From the NCBI RefSeq assembly GCF_004341235.1, contig NZ_SLUP01000002.1, positions 186,001 through 250,000 on the forward strand: DNA of 64,000 bases, written 5' to 3'. Every line of letters starts with the position of its first letter. Within the stretch, counting starts at the first letter, position 1. The notes beneath the pieces are model-generated. The model worked only from the letters and a program-made list of their open reading frames with translations. It was not told where the DNA came from and made no database searches. Source of the DNA: Mariniflexile fucanivorans. GTDB taxonomy: Bacteria; Bacteroidota; Bacteroidia; Flavobacteriales; Flavobacteriaceae. Below, one piece after another: positions 9,282-17,448 of this stretch. A program made the position numbers and the translations under genes.

Positions 9282-9659
9282 TTAATCTGAAAAGCCAATA
9301 TACACATTTCCTCCTTCAATTTTAACAGGATATACCGCAATTTTTAAATCATCGCCAGCTAAATTCGTACCGTCTTCCAACGAAAAATTCTTTTTATGCA
9401 TGGGGCAAGCCACTTTAGCAATGCCCTCTTTATCGCCAATCATCCCTAAAGACAGCACCATTTCCATTTTATGCGGACACAAATTCTGGCAAGCATACCA
9501 TTTGTCTTTTCTAGCGAAATTATACACCGCAATTTGCTTGGTTTTGTACTTAATACACGCCCCACTATTTTCAGGAAAATCCGATACGGTACCAACTTCA
9601 AACCACGTTTTAACGTCAGCTTCTGTAACCGATTTATATTGTTCAAGAATATTTTGCAT
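9282..9659 (-). CDS. nirD: Nitrite reductase small subunit NirD (Rieske)
   Basis: A 125-residue Rieske-type [2Fe-2S] subunit of the assimilatory NADH nitrite reductase. The cluster ligands are Cys61 and His63 (CPH) and Cys85 and His88 (CPMH). The length and the lack of a signal peptide match cytoplasmic NirD. It is separated from nirB by 206 bp of repeat-rich spacer, which is unusual for an obligate subunit pair. It is followed closely by the DUF4202 gene. The start ATG at 9659 follows an 8-bp repeat array. Confidence 0.93.
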   Translation of the reverse strand: MQNILEQYKSVTEADVKTWFEVGTVSDFPENSGACIKYKTKQIAVYNFARKDKWYACQNLCPHKMEMVLSLGMIGDKEGIAKVACPMHKKNFSLEDGTNLAGDDLKIAVYPVKIEGGNVYIGFSD

Positions 9660-9667
9660 ATCTATTA

Positions 9668-9707
9668 GTTTACTCGTTTATCTGTTTATTTGTTTATGCG
9701 TTTGAAA
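9668..9707. repeat. Octamer tandem repeat GTTTANNN
   Basis: Four 8-bp units beginning GTTTA, then a degenerate fifth (GTTTGAAA), lie directly upstream of nirD: GTTTACTC, GTTTATCT, GTTTATTT, GTTTATGC. The period is exact and the last three bases vary. A related octamer array (GTTGATTN) occurs inside pabB. Confidence 0.7.
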
Positions 9708-9748
9708 CACTTTCACAAATCCACTTTATTTAATTCATTTTTTTATTT

Positions 9749-9832
9749 GGGCGTTACCCTATCGGGTCGGGCTTTCCGCTACAAGTCCTCGTTCGTGCCT
9801 CACTGCGGGCTTTCCGCTGCAATCCCTAACGC
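9749..9832. repeat. GC-rich 84-bp intergenic element with inverted ends and internal direct repeat
   Basis: By hand count about 60% G+C, in strong contrast with the AT-rich surroundings. It begins GGGCGTTACCC and ends CCCTAACGC, so GCGTTA and TAACGC form inverted ends. The 13-mer CGGGCTTTCCGCT occurs twice (9768-9780 and 9806-9818), 38 bp apart. It contains no gene. From memory, similar elements are scattered through Flavobacteriaceae genomes. It is probably a small non-autonomous repeat. Confidence 0.6.
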
Positions 9833-9839
9833 TAAACAA

Positions 9840-9867
9840 TTGATAATTGTCAATTGTCAATTGATTT
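9840..9867. repeat. Heptamer tandem repeat TTGTCAA at nirB 3' end
   Basis: Four 7-bp units (TTGATAA, TTGTCAA, TTGTCAA, TTGATTT) abut the nirB stop codon at 9866-9868. The same heptamer forms a longer perfect array at 13600-13634, at the 3' end of adenine deaminase. Confidence 0.65.
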
Positions 9868-12385
9868 ACCACGCCTTTGGCATTTTCTGGTCACGCATTG
9901 GTACAAATACCAAATTATCATCCGTATCATCCGAATTCACAAAATGTTTGAAACGTTTTGCCATATTTGGGTCTTCAATAGCTTGTTTCCACTCACATTC
10001 GTATTTGTTAACAAGACCTTGCATTTCCAGTTCTAATTCTTCAGCAATTCCTAACGAATCTTCAATAACTACTTTCTTTAAATATTCAATACCACCATCC
10101 AATTTTTCTAACCAAGGCGCTGTTCTTACTAAAGGTCCAGCGGTTCGTATGTAAAACATTAAGAATCTATCTAAGTATTTAATAACTGTAGCATCGTCTA
10201 ATTGTTCTGCGAAAAGCACCGCGTGTTTTGGTGTGGCACCACCGTTTCCACAGACGTATAAATTCCATCCGCCATCAACAGCTATCAATCCGAAATCTTT
10301 ACCTCTGGCTTCAGCACATTCTCTAATACAACCCGAAACGCCTCCTTTTAATTTATGTGGTGAACGTAACCCTTTATATCTATCTTCAATTTCGATAGCG
10401 AAGGTGACACTTTCGTGCATTCCGTAACGACACCATGTAGAACCAACGCAACTTTTTACCGTTCTTAAAGATTTTCCGTATGCATGGCCGCTTTCAAAAC
10501 CGGCATCAATTAATTCTTTCCAAATAAGTGGTAACTCGTGTAATTGTGCACCGAATAAATCGATACGTTGTCCACCAGTTATTTTAGTATATAAATCGTA
10601 TTTTTTAGCAACTTCACCAATAACAATCAACTTATCGGGTGTAATTTCTCCACCAGCAATTCTTGGCACCACCGAATAGGTTCCGTTACGTTGAATATTG
10701 GCCAAAAAACGATCATTTGTATCTTGAATAGCCACTTGTTTGTTTGGCGTTTCCATAGTAATAGTCGCGAAAATAGACGCTAATGCTGGCTTACAAGTTT
10801 CACAACCGTCGCCTTCACCAAACAAGTTTAAAGCTTCGTCGTAATCTTTAACTTTATTAACTTTCACCAAATCGTATAACTCCTGACGGTTAAAACTAAA
10901 GTGCTCGCAAAGGGTTTCTTTAACTTCTTTTCCAAGAGATTTTAAAGTTTCATTTACCAAATCGACTACCATTGGTTTACAACCACCACAACCTGAAGTT
11001 GCTTTGGTTTTTGCAATAACATCGCCTAAATTTTGGCAACCGCCTTCAGTAATTGAAGAACAAATCATGCCTTTAGTCACACTTTCGCAAGAACACACCT
11101 GCGCTGCATCTGGAATATCCATCACACTTCCAAAGGATGAACCACCTTCACCTCTACTCCCTAAAATCAACTCTTCAGCATCTTCAGGAATTGGGAGACC
11201 GTTTAAATATATTTGATGAAACATATTATAATCAGATGCATCACCAACTAAAATACCTCCTAAAAGGCTTTTTCCATCATGACTGATATTAATACGTTTG
11301 TATAAATTCTTCGTTTTGTTCTCATAAATAATCGAATAGCCTTTTTCAACAGGCATAAAAGGCTCGCCGTAACTCGCTACATCTACACCAATTAATTTTA
11401 ATTTGGTAGACATATCGATATCGCTTTCCATTAAAACCTCTGAGTTTCCTATAATTTGGTTTACGGCAACACCAGCCATATCGTAACCGGGAGCTACTAA
11501 ACCGTAAATCATTTGGTTATATAAAGCAACTTCGCCAATAGCATAAATTTCTGGATCGGAAGTTTGCATTTTATCATTAACCACAATACCACCACGGGTT
11601 CCCATTTCCAAATAACAGGTTTTTGCTAATTCATCACGCGGTCTAATTCCTGCTGAAATAACCAACATTTCCACATCAATTTTATCATATTCTCCAAACT
11701 CCATTCCTGTGATACTTTTATCACCAAGAATTTTATTTGTAGCTTTTGATAAGTGTATATTGATTCCTAAAGATTCTAGTTTTTCTTGCAACACTTTACT
11801 TGCTCTGGTATCTAACTGTCGCGGCATCAATTTATTTGCAAACTCAACTACATGGGGTTCAAAACCCATATCCATGACTGCTTTAGCTGCTTCCAAACCC
11901 AATAAACCACCACCTAAAACCGCAGCTTTAATAGTGTCTTTTTTTCTTCCTTTCTTCAATTTAGCGGCATACGAAAGCATGTCTTCTAAATCTTCAATAG
12001 TTCTATAAACAAAAACACCTTGTTTTTCTACACCAGGAATATTTGGTACAAAAGGCGCAGAACCGGTAGCTAATACTAAGTAATCGTATTTATAATTTAA
12101 GTCTTTTGACGTTGTTACTTTTTTAGAAACACGATGAATTGCTGTAATACGTTCGTCGGTAACCAATTCAATTCCATGCTCTTCATACCATTCTCTAGGA
12201 GCCATTTCAAGAGCTTTCGCATCTTTATTCTCAAAAAACTCACTTAAATGAACACGGTCATATGCTGGTCTAGGTTCTTCACCAAAAACAGTTAACTGAA
12301 ATTTTTTATCTTTTGCTAGTGCTACAAATTTTTCACAAAACTTATAACCTACCATTCCGTTACCAACTACAATAATTTTCTTCAT
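9866..12385 (-). CDS. nirB: Nitrite reductase large subunit NirB
   Basis: An 839-residue NAD(P)H-dependent siroheme nitrite reductase making ammonium from nitrite in the cytoplasm. Domains in order: FAD/NAD oxidoreductase (IIVVGNGMVG at the N-terminus, AAVLGGGLLGLEAA near 160), two BFD-like [2Fe-2S] segments (CSCESVTKG with SGCGGCKP, then GDGCETCKP), a nitrite/sulfite reductase ferredoxin half-domain, and the siroheme/[4Fe-4S] domain with CVGSTWC (C-x5-C) and CIREC (C-x3-C). Length and domain order are standard for NirB. It is the first gene of the minus-strand nitrate block. The upstream region carries a -7 element and two TACGTA sites. Confidence 0.97.
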   Translation of the reverse strand: MKKIIVVGNGMVGYKFCEKFVALAKDKKFQLTVFGEEPRPAYDRVHLSEFFENKDAKALEMAPREWYEEHGIELVTDERITAIHRVSKKVTTSKDLNYKYDYLVLATGSAPFVPNIPGVEKQGVFVYRTIEDLEDMLSYAAKLKKGRKKDTIKAAVLGGGLLGLEAAKAVMDMGFEPHVVEFANKLMPRQLDTRASKVLQEKLESLGINIHLSKATNKILGDKSITGMEFGEYDKIDVEMLVISAGIRPRDELAKTCYLEMGTRGGIVVNDKMQTSDPEIYAIGEVALYNQMIYGLVAPGYDMAGVAVNQIIGNSEVLMESDIDMSTKLKLIGVDVASYGEPFMPVEKGYSIIYENKTKNLYKRINISHDGKSLLGGILVGDASDYNMFHQIYLNGLPIPEDAEELILGSRGEGGSSFGSVMDIPDAAQVCSCESVTKGMICSSITEGGCQNLGDVIAKTKATSGCGGCKPMVVDLVNETLKSLGKEVKETLCEHFSFNRQELYDLVKVNKVKDYDEALNLFGEGDGCETCKPALASIFATITMETPNKQVAIQDTNDRFLANIQRNGTYSVVPRIAGGEITPDKLIVIGEVAKKYDLYTKITGGQRIDLFGAQLHELPLIWKELIDAGFESGHAYGKSLRTVKSCVGSTWCRYGMHESVTFAIEIEDRYKGLRSPHKLKGGVSGCIRECAEARGKDFGLIAVDGGWNLYVCGNGGATPKHAVLFAEQLDDATVIKYLDRFLMFYIRTAGPLVRTAPWLEKLDGGIEYLKKVVIEDSLGIAEELELEMQGLVNKYECEWKQAIEDPNMAKRFKHFVNSDDTDDNLVFVPMRDQKMPKAW

Positions 12386-12388
12386 GAT

Positions 12389-12427
12389 TACGTATTTAAT
12401 AATACAAACATAAACAAAAACTACGTA
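12389..12427 (-). promoter_or_regulatory. nirB promoter: -7 element and two TACGTA sites
   Basis: On the minus strand a -7 element TATGTTTG lies at 12412-12405, about 20 bp before the nirB ATG. TACGTA palindromes flank it at 12422-12427 and 12389-12394, 33 bp apart. An AT-only palindrome is centred at 12441.5, but its composition makes it weak evidence. The 176-bp gap to the divergent end of the yheT-like gene holds no other feature. Confidence 0.5.
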
Positions 12428-12561
12428 TTAATACTTATTTTAAAATATAAATTATACTGATTTTATTGAATATTAGCAATTTCTTAATTTGAATAATCAT
12501 TTTCTAAGTATTCATTAAAATAAAATGGTAAGAAATACGAATGGACGCTATCAATTGATAG

Positions 12562-13521
12562 TTAGTTAAAAGATTTTATAAAATATAAAGCTCTTTTTTC
12601 ATTATAATAGACATTCTTTTTATCAATAAATCCCACATGGCCTCCAAATTTTGGCATTTCTAAATATAAATTCGGATTGTTTTTAGCTTCTTTAACCGGG
12701 TAACATTCTGGTGACAAAAAGGAATCGTTAAGCGCATTAATAATAAGTGTTGGCGTTTTTATTTTTGAAAGAAATTGAAGACTACTGCATTGCTCATAAT
12801 AATCTTCGGCATTTTTAAAACCATGTGCTTTTGATGTATAAATATTATCAAAATCGTATAAAGTTTTTATTGAATTAATATCTTCCACACTCAAATCATT
12901 GGTGTAGTTTTTTTGTTTGATTTTTAACCGGTTAACTAAATGCCTTTTAAATCTGTCGTGAAATAATATATTTTTAAAAGTGTGCAATTCTTTAGCAGAT
13001 CCAGATAAATAACAAGGTGCTGAAATGGCAATAGCCGATTTAATTTCCTGTGGAACTAATCCACCTTCACCCAAATATTTTAAAATAATATTCCCCCCTA
13101 AACTAATGCCTTTCAGGTAGATATCTGAATATTTTTTATTTAAAATAGCGTGATTAATAATCGCTTCCAAATCTTCGGTAGATCCCGAATGATAACTTCG
13201 GTACAACAAATTATCTTCACCACTACACCCTCGAAAATTTACACAAACCGCATCAATATTATTCTCGTTAAATAATTTAGCAGCTCCTGTTACATACGGA
13301 CGTTGGGCATTACCTTCCAATCCGTGAAGCAAAATAATTAATTTGTTGCTTTTTTCTTTTGAAAAACTCCAATCTAAATCCAGAAAATCTCCATCATCTA
13401 GCCTAAGGCGTTCACGTTCTTGTTTTAATGAAACACGACGTACCAAACCTGAATAAACAGTTGAAACAAAACCTTTTTTAAAAAAGAATAGTGGTTTGTA
13501 GGTTGGTTCTATTATTGGCAT
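12562..13521 (-). CDS. YheT-type alpha/beta-hydrolase
   Basis: A 319-residue alpha/beta-fold hydrolase of the YheT/EMB8 (UPF0017) group. The oxyanion-hole segment LLHGLEGNAQRPYV is near residue 82, the nucleophile elbow is GISLGGN, the acid is in INALNDSF, and the catalytic His is in GGHVGF near the end. NFRGCSGE after strand 4 is typical of the family. There is no signal peptide. Family members act as esterases of uncertain natural substrate. The gene stands alone; the spacer upstream is a heptamer repeat array. Confidence 0.88.
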   Translation of the reverse strand: MPIIEPTYKPLFFFKKGFVSTVYSGLVRRVSLKQERERLRLDDGDFLDLDWSFSKEKSNKLIILLHGLEGNAQRPYVTGAAKLFNENNIDAVCVNFRGCSGEDNLLYRSYHSGSTEDLEAIINHAILNKKYSDIYLKGISLGGNIILKYLGEGGLVPQEIKSAIAISAPCYLSGSAKELHTFKNILFHDRFKRHLVNRLKIKQKNYTNDLSVEDINSIKTLYDFDNIYTSKAHGFKNAEDYYEQCSSLQFLSKIKTPTLIINALNDSFLSPECYPVKEAKNNPNLYLEMPKFGGHVGFIDKKNVYYNEKRALYFIKSFN

Positions 13522-13525
13522 ATTT

Positions 13526-13567
13526 GGTTGTTGGTTTTTGGTTTTTGGTTGTTGGTTGATGGTTGCT
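13526..13567. repeat. Heptamer tandem repeat GGTTNNT
   Basis: Six exact-period 7-bp units (GGTTGTT, GGTTTTT, GGTTTTT, GGTTGTT, GGTTGAT, GGTTGCT) lie 5 bp upstream of the yheT-like start. With the TTGTCAA array they occupy much of the spacer between this gene and adenine deaminase. Confidence 0.7.
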
Positions 13568-13599
13568 GAAATTATTAATTTTTCATTGTTAATTGCTAA

Positions 13600-13634
13600 T
13601 TGTCAATTGTCAATTGTCAATTGTCAATTGTCAA
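13600..13634. repeat. Five perfect TTGTCAA heptamers overlapping the adenine deaminase stop
   Basis: Five uninterrupted copies of TTGTCAA. The array crosses the 3' end of the adenine deaminase gene; on the minus strand it encodes the last residues (TIDN) and supplies the TGA stop. The same unit follows nirB at 9847-9860. Confidence 0.85.
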
Positions 13635-15242
13635 AGATGTGAATTTAAAATTAGTTCCGTCAAACAATCCTTTATCACTTAGTTTTAATGATGGAATTAC
13701 CAACAATGCCATAAACGATAAGGTCATGTAAGGCGCGTGTAACGTGCTACCTAATTGTTTTGCCATGTTGTCGAGGTTAGCGTATTGTTTTCCTACCGTA
13801 ATTCCATCTTTATCACTCATAATTCCTGCGACTGGAAGCGGTACAATTTTTTCTTCGGAATTTGAAATGGCGCAAATACCGCCTTTATTTTCAATAATTA
13901 AATTAACCGCTTTACAAATGGCTTCATCAGAAACACCTACGGCAATGATATTATGCGAATCATGCCCTACAGATAATGCAATAGCACCTTCTTTCAATCC
14001 GAAATTTTTAATAAATGATATGGCAGGTTTTTCATTTTTATAACGATTTACCACCGTCATTTTTAATATGTCTTTTTCGATGTTTGAAACTAAATTTCCG
14101 TTAACTATTAAAGCATCTTCAATTAATTCGTTTGTCACTAATTGACCTTCCAGTGCTTCAATAACTCTAATTTTTTTGGCTGAAGATTCATATTTAAAAT
14201 CTGAAATCTCTTTTTTAATACAATTGAAATTATTCAGAATATCAAAAGATACTGGCTTAATTAAAGATTTTCCTTTATCAAAAACCAACTCGCCATTTAT
14301 ATATGTTTGAAGCGTTTTGAATTTTACTAAATCTTCAACAATAATGAAATCTGCAAAATCACCTACTTGTAACAATCCAACCTCTAAATTATAGTGTTTT
14401 ACTGGATTTACACAAGCCATTTGCAGTACTTTAAACACATCAATATCTTTTGCAATAGCTCTTGCGCAAAGTTTGTTTATATGGTCTACAATCAAATCGT
14501 CTGGATGTTTGTCATCACTACAAAACATCATGTTTTCAAAATTATCTGATGCCAAGTCGATTAGAGCATCGAAGTTTTTAGCGGCACTTCCTTCACGAAT
14601 TAAAATTTTCATGCCTTTTTGAAGTTTTTCTAAAGCTTCTTCATAAGTAAAACATTCGTGGTCGGTAGAAATTCCTGCGTTGATGTATTTAGTTATGTTG
14701 TCACCTCTTAATCCTGGTGCATGACCATCAACCGGTTTACCATATTTTTTTGCCCAATCAATTTTCTTCAAAACCTCTTCATCATCAAACAGAACACCCG
14801 GGTAATTCATCATTTCTGTTAAATATTTGATGTTAGGATTTTCTAAAAGTTTTTTTACTGCTTCAGAATCTATCACCGCACCCGCTGATTCAAACGTGGT
14901 AGCTGGTACACACGATGGTGCTCCAAAATTGAACTTAAACGGTACTTTTTTTCCGTTTTCAATCATAAACTCTACACCTTGAACCCCTAAGACATTAGCT
15001 ATTTCGTGCGGATCTGAAACGGTTGCTACGGTGCCATGGGTGACGGCTAATCTAGCAAATTCACTTGGCACCAACATCGAGCTTTCTATATGAATATGGG
15101 CATCTACAAAACCCGGAAGGATATAGGTTTCAATGTTATGATTCTTTTCAATAATCGATGCGATTTTTCCATTTTCAAAAGTGATTTCACCTTTAAAAAA
15201 ACGTTTGTTTGGTATGTCGATTATGTTTCCTTGTAGTTTCAA
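13617..15242 (-). CDS. ade: Adenine deaminase
   Basis: A 541-residue amidohydrolase converting adenine to hypoxanthine and ammonia for purine salvage. The metal-binding motif DAHIHIESS is at residues 47-55, followed by [20 protein letters not shown], which is characteristic of adenine deaminase. The later motifs [14 protein letters not shown] and [12 protein letters not shown] carry further metal or active-site residues. The C-terminal domain (about 370-541) includes [13 protein letters not shown]. The extreme C-terminus and stop codon come from a TTGTCAA repeat array. The ammonium released fits the nitrogen theme next door, but the genes are not clearly co-transcribed. Confidence 0.95.
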   Translation of the reverse strand: MKLQGNIIDIPNKRFFKGEITFENGKIASIIEKNHNIETYILPGFVDAHIHIESSMLVPSEFARLAVTHGTVATVSDPHEIANVLGVQGVEFMIENGKKVPFKFNFGAPSCVPATTFESAGAVIDSEAVKKLLENPNIKYLTEMMNYPGVLFDDEEVLKKIDWAKKYGKPVDGHAPGLRGDNITKYINAGISTDHECFTYEEALEKLQKGMKILIREGSAAKNFDALIDLASDNFENMMFCSDDKHPDDLIVDHINKLCARAIAKDIDVFKVLQMACVNPVKHYNLEVGLLQVGDFADFIIVEDLVKFKTLQTYINGELVFDKGKSLIKPVSFDILNNFNCIKKEISDFKYESSAKKIRVIEALEGQLVTNELIEDALIVNGNLVSNIEKDILKMTVVNRYKNEKPAISFIKNFGLKEGAIALSVGHDSHNIIAVGVSDEAICKAVNLIIENKGGICAISNSEEKIVPLPVAGIMSDKDGITVGKQYANLDNMAKQLGSTLHAPYMTLSFMALLVIPSLKLSDKGLFDGTNFKFTSLTIDN

Positions 15243-15263
15243 ATTATGATTTTAGTTAATTAG

Positions 15264-15285
15264 ACACTTCGACTGCGCTCAGTGT
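15264..15285. repeat. REP-like palindromic fragment between tilS and ade
   Basis: ACACTTCGACTGCGCTCA followed by GTGT has inverted ends (ACAC/GTGT, extendable to CACT/AGTG) and a GC-rich core in an AT-rich 50-bp spacer. The core CTTCGACTGCGCTCAG is, from memory, a frequent extragenic repeat in Bacteroidota and other genomes. Confidence 0.5.
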
Positions 15286-15292
15286 AACAAAT

Positions 15293-16606
15293 TTATTTTA
15301 ATTCAATTCTTAAAATATGTTTGGTGTTTTCGGATACTTTAAATCGGTTATCGGCACGCATACCAACTATCCAAATAATAGCTTTTCCAGAGCACAATAC
15401 CCACGTTTGCTCTTTTTCTAAAAGCGATTGCTTTTCATCTTTAAGATACTTGCTCACTTTCTTCTTCTTACCATCCATTCCTAAAGGAAAAAACACATCG
15501 CCTTCCTCCCATGTTCTTAAAGTTAATGGAAAATTTAAGGTCGTTTTATCTACATATACAATGGTTTTCGATGTTTCTAAAATAGCATCGGCTTCATCAA
15601 AAAACAATATACCTAAGGGCGTTTCAACTTGTTTATCAGTTTCTGAAATAGTAATAATGGAACGCTCATCATCAACTAATTCACTTAATAATAAATAATC
15701 CCTATCTTTTACTAAACGCCAATGTTTTGAAAACACTTGCTTACCAGGTTGAGCGTTTAATAAGTTTGTAACATCGTCCCATTCTGTAAATCCGTAAGCA
15801 TTTAAAAACCGGTATAAATAGGCTTTTATGTTATGAAACTTCTTAATTTCAAAAATACTTAGCTTAAATCCTGTAGGGGTTAACTTAATAATGCCCTCTT
15901 TGAATAAAGCTTCAATCCTATCGTCAATAATATCACAAGAACCCTGTAAATTATTTAAAGTAGTTTGAAAACTCTGCAATAAACTGGGGTTTATTTCCTT
16001 TAAAACCGGAATAACGTCGTGCCTTAATTTATTACGCATATATTTAGTGGATGCATTACTGCTATCATCACGCCATTTTAAATGATTTTCTTTAGCATAA
16101 AACTCAATAAATTCTCTCGAAAAAGGCAAGAGTGGTCTTACTAATTTACCATTAATTTCAGGAATACCCGTTAAACCATCTAAACCTGTACCACGCGTAA
16201 AATTTATCAAAAAAGTTTCCAAATTATCATCGGCATGGTGAGCCGTTAAAATATAATCGTATTTAAGTTGTTTTGCTAAAGTTTCAAACCAATCATAACG
16301 TAAAATACGGGCAGCCATTTGTATAGATAGTTTACTGTCTTGCGCAAAAGTGGTCGTATCAAAACTTTCAACAAACACTTCCAAATCCAAATCTTCTGCT
16401 AGTTGTAGCACAAAATCTTCATCGGCATCGCTTTCTTTTCCTCTTAAATTAAAGTTACAATGTGCCAAAGCAATATTGAAACCTAATTTATAGCATAAAT
16501 ACGTTAAAACCACGCTATCTATACCTCCTGAAATTGCTAGAAGTAACTTGCTATTTTTTAAAAACGAAAGCTTAGCGTTTATATGGGTTTCAAAATTGCC
16601 AATCAT
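15293..16606 (-). CDS. tilS: tRNA(Ile)-lysidine synthase
   Basis: A 437-residue cytoplasmic enzyme that converts C34 of the AUA-reading tRNA-Ile to lysidine using ATP and lysine; it is normally essential. The N-type ATP pyrophosphatase P-loop SGGIDS is at residues 26-31, and the family motif AHCNFNLRG follows, then HHADDNLET. The TilS C-terminal domain occupies about 360-437 (RTWEEGDVFFPLGM). The length matches the family. Confidence 0.96.
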   Translation of the reverse strand: MIGNFETHINAKLSFLKNSKLLLAISGGIDSVVLTYLCYKLGFNIALAHCNFNLRGKESDADEDFVLQLAEDLDLEVFVESFDTTTFAQDSKLSIQMAARILRYDWFETLAKQLKYDYILTAHHADDNLETFLINFTRGTGLDGLTGIPEINGKLVRPLLPFSREFIEFYAKENHLKWRDDSSNASTKYMRNKLRHDVIPVLKEINPSLLQSFQTTLNNLQGSCDIIDDRIEALFKEGIIKLTPTGFKLSIFEIKKFHNIKAYLYRFLNAYGFTEWDDVTNLLNAQPGKQVFSKHWRLVKDRDYLLLSELVDDERSIITISETDKQVETPLGILFFDEADAILETSKTIVYVDKTTLNFPLTLRTWEEGDVFFPLGMDGKKKKVSKYLKDEKQSLLEKEQTWVLCSGKAIIWIVGMRADNRFKVSENTKHILRIELK

Positions 16607-16755
16607 ATTTCAAAGTTAATGTTTATTTTAATCTCGCAAAATGGCTTGCCTCTAAAGTTTTTATTTTTATAGCTACTGCCCCAAAAACTGATTTTAATCA
16701 CATAAAATTCTACAGAATTTTGTAAATTTCGAAGACGATACTAAATACAGGCATT

Positions 16756-17448
16756 ATGAGTTCTATAGAAAAAATAAACGACCAAGCAACGCAAAAAGCG
16801 TTCAATAAAAAAGTGGTAGCAACCTCACAACAATTGCATCCTTATGTAAAACAACGTCTTTATATAGCAGAATCTACAGGGGTTATACCTAAAAAAATGT
16901 ATGCTTCAAATGGTATTATAGATGAAAGTATTGCTTCATTTTATGAAAAAGGCTATGATATTGACATGGAAGTAAATGCTATAAAATTAAAACTTTTTAA
17001 ATATGCTGATGCGGAATTGGATGCCATATTTAGGAAAGAGGATTTTCATAAAAATACAGTAAGTACAAATTCCATTTTAGAAGAAGAAATGGAAGCTTTG
17101 AAAGAAAAATATACCATTGATGATGGTTTTGATTTTGTAATGAATGATGAATTAAACGATATTTCATACCAGCAAGACCAAAAACAGAAACACTTATTTT
17201 TATATGATGAAGCAGATAATTCCTTTTTATCAACTTTTGAATCGGAGGATTTATCAGAAAACAAATCGAAAGAAATTATAGGAAGCCTTTACGGTTGGTT
17301 GCCTTTAAATGTTTCGAGTATAATAGACTTATTGGTATTTGGAAAATTAAATTTTGAAGAAATAGCGAAAGTTAAATCGATTGAAGTTAAGCGTGTTGAA
17401 TTTATTTATGAAGAAGTTAAAAATAAATTTAAAGACCATTTAGATTAA
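16756..17448 (+). CDS. Conserved flavobacterial protein, possible sigma-70 region-4-like HTH at C-terminus
   Basis: A 230-residue acidic soluble protein, divergent from tilS and overlapping the 3' end of pabB by 4 bp. I do not recognise a characterised family. The last 55 residues (GWLPLNVSSIIDLLVFGKLNFEEIAKV...EVKRVEFIYEEV) look like two helices with a turn, as in sigma factor region 4, and I have a faint memory of related proteins labelled sigma-70-like. The middle is rich in Asp, Glu and Lys and predicted helical. The 149-bp upstream gap contains TAAATTTC, close to the -7 consensus, about 35 bp before the ATG. Confidence 0.7.
   Translation: MSSIEKINDQATQKAFNKKVVATSQQLHPYVKQRLYIAESTGVIPKKMYASNGIIDESIASFYEKGYDIDMEVNAIKLKLFKYADAELDAIFRKEDFHKNTVSTNSILEEEMEALKEKYTIDDGFDFVMNDELNDISYQQDQKQKHLFLYDEADNSFLSTFESEDLSENKSKEIIGSLYGWLPLNVSSIIDLLVFGKLNFEEIAKVKSIEVKRVEFIYEEVKNKFKDHLD

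Noticed and set aside
9749-9832. Integron attC site
   Set aside because: The inverted ends GCGTTA/TAACGC suggested it, but the 7-bp core does not match RYYYAAC/GTTRRRY, and no integrase or cassette array is nearby.
9690-10154. 154-residue plus-strand open frame
   Set aside because: Spans the GC-rich repeat and runs antisense to nirB; no family features.
12436-12447. TATTTTAAAATA palindrome 29.5 bp from the nirB -7 element
   Set aside because: The spacing fits the dyad pattern, but an A/T-only palindrome is expected by chance in this AT-rich region and has no GTAAC or TGAT half-site.
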